This document shows positions 16,140 to 25,134 of a stretch of 64,000 bases of DNA, one piece after another (position 1 is the stretch's first letter; every line of letters starts with the position of its first letter). Made by a program: the position numbers and the translations under genes. The DNA comes from Coprobacter secundus (GTDB lineage Bacteria; Bacteroidota; Bacteroidia; Bacteroidales; Coprobacteraceae), in NCBI GenBank assembly GCA_000803105.1, contig JTDA01000016.1, forward strand, positions 44,985 to 108,984. The letters are read 5' to 3'. Under the pieces are notes generated by a model. That model made no database searches. It saw only the letters and a program-made list of their open reading frames with translations, and had not been told where the DNA came from.

Positions 16140-16970
16140 TTAAATCAAACTCTTCATTTCCAGTAAAGATTTCATCTCTTCCTGTACTTTAAGTGCTTGT
16201 TCTCGAGATAATGCAGCGAAATTTTCATCTTGTCCAGCATATATGATTTGACGAGATGAATTTACCAATAAGCCGCACTGATTATTGATTCCATACTCTA
16301 CAACTTCTCGTAGGCTTCCGCCTTGGGCTCCGACTCCTGGAACCAATAAAAAGTGGTTTGGAACAATACGACGAACATCTTCAAATAATTTTCCTTGAGT
16401 AGCTCCTACGACGAACATCATCTGATCTTCGGAAGCCCATTCTTTCGATACTCGAAGCACTTTTTCAAACAAACGTTCTCCATTGGAATCTGTTGTAAAC
16501 TGAAAATCATGAGAACCTTTATTAGATGTAAGCCCTAAAACAATAACCCATTTATTCGTGTATAACAAAAATGGTTTGACACTATCTTCTCCCATATACG
16601 GAGCAACTGTAACCGAATCAATATCTAAATGTTCAAAAAAACTCCGAGCATACATTTCTGAAGTATTTCCAATGTCTCCACGTTTTGCATCCGCAATAAT
16701 AAATTGGTCAGAGTAGTTCTCCTTTATATATTTTACTGTTTTTTCAAAAGCTTTCCATCCATCGATTCCAAGGCTTTCATAAAAAGCCAAATTAGGTTTA
16801 TAAGCAACACATAAATCTGCCGTTGCATCTATAATCTGTTTATTAAAAGCAAAAATAGGGTCTTTCTCTTTCAATAAATGTTGCGGAATTTTCTTAACAT
16901 CAACATCAAGCCCAACGCATAGGAACGATTTTTTCCGCTTAATATTTTCAAAAAGTTCTTTTCTGTTCAT
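16140..16970 (-). CDS. pyrF: orotidine 5'-phosphate decarboxylase
   Basis: Last step of de novo UMP synthesis. The product of 276 residues belongs to the longer type (type 2) of the family. Motifs: SFLCVGLDVDVKKIP, the substrate-binding AYKPNLAFYESLG, the catalytic FIIADAKRGDIGNTSEMYA (Lys-Asp pair), and VPGVGAQGGSLREVV near the phosphate site. The start is set at the ATG at 16970 (MNRKELFENIKRKK); a longer frame upstream would run into prfA. It begins 10 bases after the prfA stop, so prfA-pyrF form an operon. Confidence 0.95.
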   Translation of the reverse strand: MNRKELFENIKRKKSFLCVGLDVDVKKIPQHLLKEKDPIFAFNKQIIDATADLCVAYKPNLAFYESLGIDGWKAFEKTVKYIKENYSDQFIIADAKRGDIGNTSEMYARSFFEHLDIDSVTVAPYMGEDSVKPFLLYTNKWVIVLGLTSNKGSHDFQFTTDSNGERLFEKVLRVSKEWASEDQMMFVVGATQGKLFEDVRRIVPNHFLLVPGVGAQGGSLREVVEYGINNQCGLLVNSSRQIIYAGQDENFAALSREQALKVQEEMKSLLEMKSLI

Positions 16971-16980
16971 ATATGATATT

Positions 16981-18066
16981 TTATAATTCACTTTCTTTTA
17001 AACGTTCGGCGTTTTCTGCCACAATCAAATGGTCTATACAATCTTGGATGTCTCCATCCATAAAAGCTGAAAGATTATATATAGTATAATTGATTCTATG
17101 ATCAGTAATACGGCCTTGTGGGTAATTATAAGTACGGATTTTTGCCGAACGGTCACCCGTAGACACCATAGTCTTTCGTTTACTGGCTATCTCATCCAAA
17201 TATTTTTGGTACTCCATATTATATATGCGAGAGCGCAATTCGACCATAGCTTTTGCTTTATTTTTTATCTGAGATTTTTCGTCTTGGCATTGGACCGTTA
17301 TGCCGGTAGGTATGTGTACTAAACGAATGGCAGAATAAGTGGTATTTACGGATTGACCTCCGTGACCAGAAGCACAAAATATATCAGTACGTATATCTTT
17401 TTCGTTAATTTCTACATCAAACTCTTCTGCTTCGGGAAGTACAGCAACAGATGCTGCAGACGTATGGACTCGTCCCTGAGTTTCCGTCACTGGGACTCTC
17501 TGTACCCGATGTACTCCCGATTCATACTTCATTGTACCATACACACTGTCTCCACTGATAGTAAAAATAATCTCTTTATAACCACCTATCGTTCCGTCAC
17601 TAAAACTTGTAACTTCGACCTTCCAGCCTTTTGTTTCACAATATTTACAGTACATTCTAAAAAGATCTCCTGCAAAAATGGCAGCTTCATCGCCTCCTGT
17701 GCCTCCTCGAATTTCTACAATGGCATTTTTCCCGTCTTGAGGATCAGCAGGAACCAATAATAATTTTATTTTTTCCTCTAAAGCTGGTAGTTTTGATTGG
17801 CAATTATCCAATTCTTCTTTTGCCATTTCTTTCAAATCGGCATCCTCTTCCGATTCAAGAATCATTCGAGCTTCTTCTATATGACTAAGTAAAGTTTTAT
17901 ATTCATCTTGGGCTTTCACGATTTTTTCAAGATCACGATACTCTTTCGTCAACTTTACAAACCTTTTCATATCTGCAATAACAGCAGGATCTGTAATGAG
18001 TGTACCAACTTCTTTAAAACGAAGAGTCAAGCCCTCAAGTTTATCTATTAAAGTATTTTCGCTCAT
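16981..18066 (-). CDS. prfA: peptide chain release factor 1
   Basis: Class I release factor that reads UAA and UAG and triggers peptide release in the ribosome. The product from ATG 18066 is 361 residues, normal length, starting MSENTLIDKLEGL. It has the PVT recognition tripeptide in RVPVTETQGRVHTS (RF1 type, not the SPF of RF2) and the catalytic GGQ in ASGHGGQSVNTT. The open frame extends further upstream, but that part lies over the promoter element at 18091-18098. Cotranscribed with pyrF. Confidence 0.97.
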   Translation of the reverse strand: MSENTLIDKLEGLTLRFKEVGTLITDPAVIADMKRFVKLTKEYRDLEKIVKAQDEYKTLLSHIEEARMILESEEDADLKEMAKEELDNCQSKLPALEEKIKLLLVPADPQDGKNAIVEIRGGTGGDEAAIFAGDLFRMYCKYCETKGWKVEVTSFSDGTIGGYKEIIFTISGDSVYGTMKYESGVHRVQRVPVTETQGRVHTSAASVAVLPEAEEFDVEINEKDIRTDIFCASGHGGQSVNTTYSAIRLVHIPTGITVQCQDEKSQIKNKAKAMVELRSRIYNMEYQKYLDEIASKRKTMVSTGDRSAKIRTYNYPQGRITDHRINYTIYNLSAFMDGDIQDCIDHLIVAENAERLKESEL

Positions 18067-18090
18067 TCTTTCATTTTGTGTTTCAAGATG

Positions 18091-18098
18091 CAAATATA
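18091..18098 (-). promoter_or_regulatory. -7 promoter element for prfA-pyrF
   Basis: Minus strand TATATTTG (TAnnTTTG) about 25 bases before the prfA ATG. Confidence 0.55.
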
Positions 18099-18151
18099 CT
18101 AAATTATTAGAGTAAAATTTAACGATTATGCAATGAAAAGAGTTATTAACC

Positions 18152-18210
18152 AAATAGCCCGGAATCCCCAAGCTTAAGAATTTTCTTGTCACTCAGGTCC
18201 CGGGCTATTT
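18152..18210. other. inverted repeat in the prfA-lon gap
   Basis: AAATAGCCCGG (18152-18162) is perfectly repeated as CCGGGCTATTT (18200-18210), with a 37-base loop. It could be a weak terminator upstream of prfA or the edge of a structured element. No gene overlaps it. Confidence 0.5.
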
Positions 18211-18329
18211 ATTTGAGTAGTAGCATATGTAAAACATAAACTTCTACTTCTTTGTTCGGCAGAAATCGTTATTCAATTATAAAATTTGTTTATAACTGAT
18301 TTTTTTATCCAAAATAGAAGGACCTGTCG

Positions 18330-18550
18330 TACATTTGTACATCGTAAATTTTGCTCAGCTCAGATTTATGAATTTCTTTTGAGGATGTTTTTCTGTTTTT
18401 ACAAGGAGAATAGCAGACTATCTGATGAGTGAGAATGGGAAAAGTCCGAAAGAAAACACAAAAATGACCGGATAGTATTTTCTTATTGGAAAATTTTAAA
18501 TAGGCTCTAAAAAAATCGGAATCGAAAAAAATATGCTCGACTCCGATTTC
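18330..18550 (+). ncRNA. candidate non-coding transcript in the 504-base prfA-lon gap
   Basis: The gap 18067-18570 holds no plausible ORF. On the plus strand TACATTTG at 18330-18337 is an exact -7 element. The sequence after it (TTTGCTCAGCTCAGATTTAT, later GAGAATAGCAGACTATCTG) is less AT-rich than other gaps and contains self-complementary parts: CAGACTATCTG, and ACTATC (18418) against GATAGT (18471). The lon terminator at 18514-18548 would also stop a plus-strand transcript, though with few T. A decayed mobile-element end or dispersed intergenic repeat is the main alternative. Confidence 0.3.
18514..18548 (-). terminator. Rho-independent terminator of lon
   Basis: On the minus strand AATCGGAGTCGA pairs with TCGATTCCGATT (one G-U) around an 11-base loop, followed by seven T. 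It starts 22 bases after the lon stop. Confidence 0.85.
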
Positions 18551-18570
18551 TCAGTATTTTATTGCATGCT

Positions 18571-21039
18571 TCAATCAAGTTTTATTGGATGTTTTACTTG
18601 CTCATCCAATAATGCAAAATCGAGAACCTCTTTGATATCTCGAACATAGTGGAATGTAAGCCCCTTGAGATAAGATTCTCTTATCTCTTCTATGTCCTTT
18701 TTATTTTCTATCGATAATATAATGTCCTTAATATTGGCTCTCTTTGCTGCAAGGATTTTTTCCTTTATGCCACCTACAGGAAGTACACGCCCTCTCAAAG
18801 TTATCTCTCCGGTCATAGCCAGATTAGGACGAACTTTGCGCTGAGTAAATGAAGATGCAATAGAAGTTACCATCGTAATACCTGCCGACGGACCATCTTT
18901 GGGAATTGCACCTTCTGGAACATGAATATGTACACTCCATTTATCAAATAATTCGTCGTTAATATTCAACATATAAGCATGGGATTTTACAAACTGCATT
19001 GCAATAACAGCAGATTCCTTCATCACATCACCTAAATTTCCAGTCAAAGTAAGTTTTTCACCCTTACTTTTGCTTAGACTTGACTCAACGAACAATATTT
19101 CACCTCCAACGGCTGTCCATGCTAATCCTGTGACAACCCCTGCATATTCATTTCCTTCATATTTATCTCTATTATATTCAGCAACACCCAAATAATCATG
19201 TAAATCTGCGACAGTCAATACATGTGAATATTCTTCTTCAGAAGCTTTCTTACGCGCTATTTTACGCATAATTTTAGCTATTTTCTTATCCAACTCCCGA
19301 ACTCCCGATTCTCTAGTATATGACTCGACAATAGCATCTAATGTCTTTTTGGGAATATCGATATCATCCTTATCCAATCCATGGTTTTCTAGCTGTTTTG
19401 GTACCAGATGCCGGCGGGCAATCTCAACTTTTTCTTCTTGTATATACCCACTTACATCTATCAACTCCATGCGGTCAAGCAATGGTTGAGATACGGTATT
19501 CAAATTGTTTGCTGTTGCTATAAATAATATCTTAGACAAATCATAATCAACGTCCAAATAATTATCATGGAATGCATTATTTTGTTCTGGATCAAGAACT
19601 TCCAATAGGGCTGAAGCTGGATCTCCTTTAAAGTCATTCCCTATCTTATCAATCTCATCCAATACAAAAACCGGATTTGAAGAACCAGCTTTTAAAAGAC
19701 CTTGAATAATACGTCCTGGCATAGCTCCAATATAAGTTCGTCGATGCCCTCTAATTTCTGCTTCATCATGGAGACCTCCTAAAGAAATACGGATATATTT
19801 CCTTTTCAAAGCTTCTGCAATGGATTTCCCCAAAGATGTTTTTCCTACTCCTGGAGGCCCATACAGGCAGATGATTGGAGATTTGAGATCACCCCTCAAT
19901 TTTAAAACAGCCAGGTGCTCTATAATACGCTCCTTGACTTTTTCTAAACCATAATGATCTTTATCCAATTGTTTCTGAGCATGTTTGAGATTAAAATTAT
20001 CTTTAGTATATTCTCCCCACGGCAAATCTACAAAAGTCTCCAAATAATTATATTGGACAGAAAAGTCTGGAGACTGAGGATGAAGGCGTTCCAATTTCTT
20101 AACCTCTTTCTCAAAAACTGCACCAACCTTTTCGTCCCACTTTTTATTTGCAGCCTTCTCTCTAAGTTCCAAGATATCTTGCTCTTGGACACTCCCGCCT
20201 AACTCATCCTGTATAGTCTTTATTTGCTGTTGTAAAAAATGTTCCCTTTGTTGCTGGTTAATATCTTCACGAGTTTTTGATTGAATATCAGCCTTTATTT
20301 GTATCAATTGGGCTTCTTTACTCAGCGAAGCATATAATGAAAAAGCTCTTTGTTTTAGAGAACCGATATTTAATAATTCCTGCTTTTGTTGAGCTACAAT
20401 AGGAATATTTGAACACAAGAAGTTAATCAAATAATAGGAATTATCTATATTTCGTAATGCAAAGCTTAATTCTCGAGTAGGCTCGCCCAGTGTTTTTAGG
20501 ATTTTAAATGTTAACTCTTTTATTGCTGATATGAGAGCTTCAAATTCTTTATCATTTTCTACAGGCAATTCATCTTCTAATAGAGTTATATTGCCTTTCA
20601 AATATGGATTTAAAGTTGTCAAATTATCAAGATGAAAACGTTTTTTCCCTTGTAATATTACTGTAGAACTGGAGTCGGGCATTTCCAAAATTTTTACAAT
20701 TTCAGCAACGGTTCCGATATCATATAAATCCTCATACTCAGGATTATCTATAGACATTTCTTTCTGGCATGTAACTCCAATCAAACGTTTCTTTTCATAT
20801 GCCTCTTTTACCAGCTGCAAAGATTTTGGCCGGCCTACAGATACTGGAAGTGCAACGCCCGGATACATAACCATATTACGCAATGGCAAAATTGGCAAAT
20901 CTGTTTTAGCCACTCCAGAACATTCCATATCAGGGTTTCCCTCTATTTCTGTAAAAATTGGCATAATAGTAGCATTCTCTTCCGTATCTTCCAACGGGTT
21001 ATTGTCATTAAAGAAATTCTTCATATATTTACTTGTCAT
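18571..21039 (-). CDS. lon: ATP-dependent protease Lon
   Basis: Cytosolic AAA+ serine protease that degrades misfolded and regulatory proteins. Of 822 residues, the N-terminal substrate domain covers about 45-250 (TDLPILPLRNMVMYPGVALP), the AAA+ module follows with Walker A GPPGVGKTS and Walker B VFVLDEIDKIG, and the protease domain has the catalytic serine in KDGPSAGITM (about residue 720) and the lysine in VGGIKEKILAAKRA (about 760). The start could instead be the internal ATG six codons later (MKNFFND). Monocistronic with a strong terminator. Confidence 0.97.
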   Translation of the reverse strand: MTSKYMKNFFNDNNPLEDTEENATIMPIFTEIEGNPDMECSGVAKTDLPILPLRNMVMYPGVALPVSVGRPKSLQLVKEAYEKKRLIGVTCQKEMSIDNPEYEDLYDIGTVAEIVKILEMPDSSSTVILQGKKRFHLDNLTTLNPYLKGNITLLEDELPVENDKEFEALISAIKELTFKILKTLGEPTRELSFALRNIDNSYYLINFLCSNIPIVAQQKQELLNIGSLKQRAFSLYASLSKEAQLIQIKADIQSKTREDINQQQREHFLQQQIKTIQDELGGSVQEQDILELREKAANKKWDEKVGAVFEKEVKKLERLHPQSPDFSVQYNYLETFVDLPWGEYTKDNFNLKHAQKQLDKDHYGLEKVKERIIEHLAVLKLRGDLKSPIICLYGPPGVGKTSLGKSIAEALKRKYIRISLGGLHDEAEIRGHRRTYIGAMPGRIIQGLLKAGSSNPVFVLDEIDKIGNDFKGDPASALLEVLDPEQNNAFHDNYLDVDYDLSKILFIATANNLNTVSQPLLDRMELIDVSGYIQEEKVEIARRHLVPKQLENHGLDKDDIDIPKKTLDAIVESYTRESGVRELDKKIAKIMRKIARKKASEEEYSHVLTVADLHDYLGVAEYNRDKYEGNEYAGVVTGLAWTAVGGEILFVESSLSKSKGEKLTLTGNLGDVMKESAVIAMQFVKSHAYMLNINDELFDKWSVHIHVPEGAIPKDGPSAGITMVTSIASSFTQRKVRPNLAMTGEITLRGRVLPVGGIKEKILAAKRANIKDIILSIENKKDIEEIRESYLKGLTFHYVRDIKEVLDFALLDEQVKHPIKLD

Positions 21040-21116
21040 TTTGTCAGGTTATTATCCTAAATACAATCATCTCTCATTATAAAACATAATGCGTTTCAAT
21101 ATTGCAATGAGCGTGC

Positions 21117-21124
21117 CAAAGTTA
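21117..21124 (-). promoter_or_regulatory. -7 promoter element for lon
   Basis: Minus strand TAACTTTG fits TAnnTTTG, roughly 80 bases before the lon start. No heat-shock inverted repeat was recognised nearby. Confidence 0.4.
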
Positions 21125-21263
21125 ATCATTCAAAGCCTTACCATGAAATTATTATTATTTTTTTGTTTATTTGCATTCGAATTAGAACTTATTCAAAATT
21201 TTATTAGGATATAAAAAGATTAGAAACAACCGTTTTTAACTTATAAACATAAATATCGAATAA

Positions 21264-21974
21264 ATGAGTAATTCATATTTTAAATTCAAACAATTTACGA
21301 TTTACCAAGATAATTGCGCCATGAAAGTCGGAACTGACGGGGCTCTTTTAGGGGCTTGGTGCTCATTTCCACAAAAAGGTATGATATTGGATATTGGATG
21401 TGGAACCGGCCTCATTTCTATTATGGCAGCACAACGAACTGAAGCATTGGTAGACGGAGTTGAAATAGACCAAAATGCCTATAAACAAGCACAAGAAAAC
21501 GTGGCTTTGACGCCTTGGAAGAACAGAATCAATTTGTACTTCAATGATTTCAATCTGTTTGCCCAAAATACTACAACCCAATATGATTACATTGTTTCTA
21601 ATCCGCCTTTTTTCAAAGATTCTCTTCTTTCACCTTCTACAAGTAGAAATAATGCCCGTCACACTATATCTCTGAATTATGAAACTTTATTTTCTAAATC
21701 AACAAATTTACTGAAACCCAAAGGTAAAATAGCAATTATTTTCCCATATGAATTAGAGAATTATATCTTTTCAATAGCATTATTCTATCAATTTTATCCT
21801 ATCCGCATAACTCGGGTAAAAGGCCATGCAAAACGCCCGATAAAAAGAATTATCACAGAGTGGGGAAGGGAACTGGTAGAATACAAATCAGATGAATTAA
21901 ATATAGAATCAATACCCGGTACATATAGTCCCGAATTTATATCTTTATTACAAGATTTCTACTTAAAATTTTAG
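21264..21974 (+). CDS. trmN6: tRNA1(Val) (adenine(37)-N6)-methyltransferase
   Basis: SAM-dependent methyltransferase of the YfiC/TrmN6 family modifying A37 of tRNA-Val. The 236-residue product has FKFKQFTIYQDNCAMKVGTDGALLGAW, SAM-binding ILDIGCGTGLISIMAAQR, the acidic VDGVEIDQNAYKQA, and the N6-adenine catalytic motif in YIVSNPPFFKDSL. The basic stretch KGHAKRPIKRIITEWGR lies near the C-terminus. Its TAG stop touches the stop of the convergent antiporter gene with no base in between. Confidence 0.93.
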   Translation: MSNSYFKFKQFTIYQDNCAMKVGTDGALLGAWCSFPQKGMILDIGCGTGLISIMAAQRTEALVDGVEIDQNAYKQAQENVALTPWKNRINLYFNDFNLFAQNTTTQYDYIVSNPPFFKDSLLSPSTSRNNARHTISLNYETLFSKSTNLLKPKGKIAIIFPYELENYIFSIALFYQFYPIRITRVKGHAKRPIKRIITEWGRELVEYKSDELNIESIPGTYSPEFISLLQDFYLKF

Positions 21975-23477
21975 CTAACTGTTTTTCTCCATTGAATAGT
22001 TTTTAATGCCTAAACTTTCATACGCATGCCTCAACTCTTCATCATTATCACTTATCACTAGTAATTTATCTCCAATATTCAATTTTGTATGTCCTTTTGG
22101 AACAAAAAAATGCTCTGCTCTTTTCACCATTACAACTAATGTGTTATCGGGCAAAGTCAAATCCATCAACTTGTTACCATTCATCAGAACATTTTCACTT
22201 ACAGTAATTTCAGACATCGCTGATTTTATTTCATCCGGTAGGGAAACATCAAAGTCTTTTTTCAACTCACCATTCTCGGCAAGACCGAGCCATTTTGCCA
22301 TAGGTCCAACAGTAGTTCCCTGAATAATTAAAGACACTATAGTGATAAAAAATACTATATTAAAAATAAATCGTGCATTTTCTATACCTGCTATTAGAGG
22401 GTATGTAGCAAAAATAATTGGAACAGCACCTCGCAAACCTACCCAAGAAATATAACGACGAGCATTTTTACTAAAACGCCGGAACGGTAAAACACATATA
22501 ATAACAGACAATGGTCTTGACATGAATATCATAAAAAAGCCAATCAGCAAACCTATAACAGCTACCGGTAGTAACTCCGATGGATTTACTAATAGGCCAA
22601 GAGTTAAAAACATCACGATTTGAAATAACCAAGTAAATCCATCAAAAAAAGTACTCACACTGCGTTTATGCACAATTTTATGATTCCCTACTACAAGTCC
22701 GGCTATATAAACGGCCAAATATCCGTTTCCTTTTAAAATATCGGTAATAGAAAATATAAAAAAGACAAAAGCCAATAATAATACCGAATACAAAGACTGA
22801 TTATCAATATTGATTCGATTCATGAACCAGACTGTAATCCGCCCCAAGATATAACCTGATATAGCACCAATACTCAATTGCATAAATAACATCAATCCTG
22901 AATTCCAAACATCAAATTCTCCCACTTGAATAATTTGAATTAGTAATAATGTCAACATGTAAGCCATCGGGTCGTTACTTCCGCTTTCTAATTCTAGAAC
23001 TGGACGAAGTTTTTCCTTTAAACCGAGCCCCTTGGACCGAAGTATCGAAAATACTGAAGCGGAGTCTGTAGACGACATGACTGCAGCTAAAAGCATTGAT
23101 TCTGCTAAGCTAAGTGAAACTACTGTAGTCAATAAACCTGTAATGTAATAAATGAATAAGCCTGTGATAATAGTAGTCAACAAAACTCCTACCGTGGCCA
23201 AAACTATACCAGGGCCCAATATGGGTTTTATTTCTCGATATTTAGTATCCATTCCCCCTGAGAAGAGGATGATACTAAGAGCCATAACACCTATAAATTG
23301 AGCTTCTTTCGGATTATGAAACTGGATACCCAATCCATCACTGCCAAATAGCATTCCAACGCCTAAAAATAAAAGCAATGCGGGTACACCGAACCGATAA
23401 CCTGCTTTACCAGCCACTACACTGATAAATAGCAATATAGAGCCTAAAAATAAAATATTTCCTGCGTTAAGTTCCAT
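21975..23477 (-). CDS. CPA1-type potassium/proton antiporter with TrkA-C domain
   Basis: Inner-membrane cation/proton antiporter of 500 residues, NhaP2/CvrA-like. About twelve membrane segments fill residues 1-390, with the antiporter motifs SSTDSASVFSILRSKGLGL and LELESGSNDPMAYML carrying the conserved acidic residues of the transport site. The cytosolic C-terminus (about 400-490) contains a TrkA-C-like regulatory domain (LPDNTLVVMVKRAEHFFVP, LNIGDKLLVISDNDEELRHA). It is divergently transcribed from the gnd-zwf-pgl operon and has a near-consensus promoter. K+ versus Na+ preference is inferred from family architecture. Confidence 0.9.
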   Translation of the reverse strand: MELNAGNILFLGSILLFISVVAGKAGYRFGVPALLLFLGVGMLFGSDGLGIQFHNPKEAQFIGVMALSIILFSGGMDTKYREIKPILGPGIVLATVGVLLTTIITGLFIYYITGLLTTVVSLSLAESMLLAAVMSSTDSASVFSILRSKGLGLKEKLRPVLELESGSNDPMAYMLTLLLIQIIQVGEFDVWNSGLMLFMQLSIGAISGYILGRITVWFMNRINIDNQSLYSVLLLAFVFFIFSITDILKGNGYLAVYIAGLVVGNHKIVHKRSVSTFFDGFTWLFQIVMFLTLGLLVNPSELLPVAVIGLLIGFFMIFMSRPLSVIICVLPFRRFSKNARRYISWVGLRGAVPIIFATYPLIAGIENARFIFNIVFFITIVSLIIQGTTVGPMAKWLGLAENGELKKDFDVSLPDEIKSAMSEITVSENVLMNGNKLMDLTLPDNTLVVMVKRAEHFFVPKGHTKLNIGDKLLVISDNDEELRHAYESLGIKNYSMEKNS

Positions 23478-23500
23478 ATGTTTTTTATATTGTTTTTTAA

Positions 23501-23531
23501 CAAAAATACAGATTTGAATGGATAGAACAAA
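23501..23531 (-). promoter_or_regulatory. promoter of the antiporter gene
   Basis: Minus strand TTTTG (ending at 23528), then 19 bases, then TATTTTTG (23508-23501). Both boxes and spacing fit the Bacteroidota -33/-7 consensus. The leader to the ATG at 23477 is about 17 bases. Confidence 0.7.
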
Positions 23532-23663
23532 ATATGCATTAAATTGTCCCCAATTTTTAATGTTTTTTTTGTAAATCTGGCTTTAGCTATTTTTATTCAT
23601 ATATTTATGAACAATAAAATTAGTAAATTGGTTGAAATATATAATATATAAAAATGTAATCAA

Positions 23664-25127
23664 ATGAAAAAAGCTGATATCGGGATAATAGGATTAGCAG
23701 TCATGGGAGAAAACTTAGCCTTAAATTTTGAAAGTAAAGGATATACTGTTGCCATATATAACAAAAAAGATCATCCAGAAGATGATGTTGTTGGAGTATT
23801 TAGAAAGGGTAGAGGGAAAAATAAAAATTTTATAGGAGCTGAAACTCTGAAAGAATTTGTAGATTCTCTCAATCATCCTCGGAAAATCATGATGATGATA
23901 AGGGCTGGTGAGCCTGTAGATGAAGTTAAGAACCAGCTAATTTCATTATTATCACCAGGTGATATCATTATCGACGGTGGAAACTCTGATTTTCATGATA
24001 CGGAACGTCGAGTAAAGGAGTGTGAAGAGCATAAAATATTATTTGTTGGAGCTGGCGTTTCCGGAGGTGAAGAAGGTGCATTAAACGGACCGTCTATAAT
24101 GCCAGGTGGTTCAATTGACGCATGGCCTCATATAAAAGAGCCATTGCAAAATGTTGCAGCAAAACTCGATGATGGAACTCCTTGTTGCCAATGGATAGGG
24201 CCGGGTGGAGCCGGACATTTCGTAAAGATGGTACATAATGGTATCGAATATGGAGATATGCAAATTATAGCAGAAGCATACTCTTTATTAAAAAATTGCG
24301 GAAACAAATCGAACGAAATGATTTCCGAAATTTTCAACACATGGAATCGTGGAGAACTGAATAGTTTTCTCATAGAAATAACAGCTCAAATATTTAGATA
24401 TAAAGATAAGGATGGCACTTTTCTTATCGATAAAATTCTGGATGTAGCCGGACAAAAAGGCACTGGCAAATGGAGCGTTATTACTGCATTGGAAGAAAAT
24501 GACCCATTGACATTGATAACCCAAGCTGTATATGCCAGAATTCTGTCCAGTCTATCTGAAGATAGGAATCACGCATCGCAAATATATTCTAACTTCTCCA
24601 CTGCATCACAAAGGGTTTCTAACATTGAAGCAAATGCAATCAAAAATGCTCTTTATGCTTCAAAGATAATTTCTTATGCTCAGGGATTTTCTTTACTGAA
24701 GAAAGCATCAGACCGCTATCAATGGAATCTTGATTTGGGAAGTATTGCTATGATATGGAGAAAAGGTTGTATTATTCGATCGGCTTTCCTAAATAGGATT
24801 ACTCAAGCATATACTGAAAATCCTTATCTTGAAAACCTTTTGTTTGACGAATATTTTATCAATACCATTAACGGTTTATTAGTAAATTGGCGACAAGTTA
24901 TTTCTGAAGGAGTATTACAAGGGATACCCTTACCATGTATGTCTGCTGCATTAAGCTATTTTGATGGATTACGGACACGACATTCGACAGCCAACCTCAT
25001 CCAAGCTCAACGAGATTATTTCGGAGCTCATACTTATGAACGGACTGATGCCGAAAGGGGCAAGTTTTTTCATACGAACTGGACAGGAAAAGGGAGTAAT
25101 ACAACCTCTGGGTCTTATCAATTATAA
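23664..25127 (+). CDS. gnd: 6-phosphogluconate dehydrogenase (decarboxylating)
   Basis: Third enzyme of the oxidative pentose phosphate branch, yielding ribulose 5-phosphate, CO2 and NADPH. The 487-residue product begins with the nucleotide-binding IGIIGLAVMGENLALNFESKG. Substrate motifs are GAGVSGGEEGALNGPSIMPGG and the catalytic-lysine block GGAGHFVKMVHNGIEYGDMQ. The C-terminal tail, typical of the long dimeric form, includes RTDAERGKFFHTNWTG. It opens a three-gene operon with zwf 7 bases downstream. No clear TAnnTTTG promoter was found in front. Confidence 0.97.
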   Translation: MKKADIGIIGLAVMGENLALNFESKGYTVAIYNKKDHPEDDVVGVFRKGRGKNKNFIGAETLKEFVDSLNHPRKIMMMIRAGEPVDEVKNQLISLLSPGDIIIDGGNSDFHDTERRVKECEEHKILFVGAGVSGGEEGALNGPSIMPGGSIDAWPHIKEPLQNVAAKLDDGTPCCQWIGPGGAGHFVKMVHNGIEYGDMQIIAEAYSLLKNCGNKSNEMISEIFNTWNRGELNSFLIEITAQIFRYKDKDGTFLIDKILDVAGQKGTGKWSVITALEENDPLTLITQAVYARILSSLSEDRNHASQIYSNFSTASQRVSNIEANAIKNALYASKIISYAQGFSLLKKASDRYQWNLDLGSIAMIWRKGCIIRSAFLNRITQAYTENPYLENLLFDEYFINTINGLLVNWRQVISEGVLQGIPLPCMSAALSYFDGLRTRHSTANLIQAQRDYFGAHTYERTDAERGKFFHTNWTGKGSNTTSGSYQL

Positions 25128-25134
25128 ATAAATT

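Noticed and set aside
18067..18570. Possible tRNA or rRNA fragment in the large gap
   Set aside because: No cloverleaf with T-loop or CCA end and no recognisable rRNA motif on either strand.
23478..23663. Shared divergent promoter for the antiporter and gnd
   Set aside because: The antiporter has a consensus promoter, but no TAnnTTTG was found on the plus strand for gnd, so I do not claim one.
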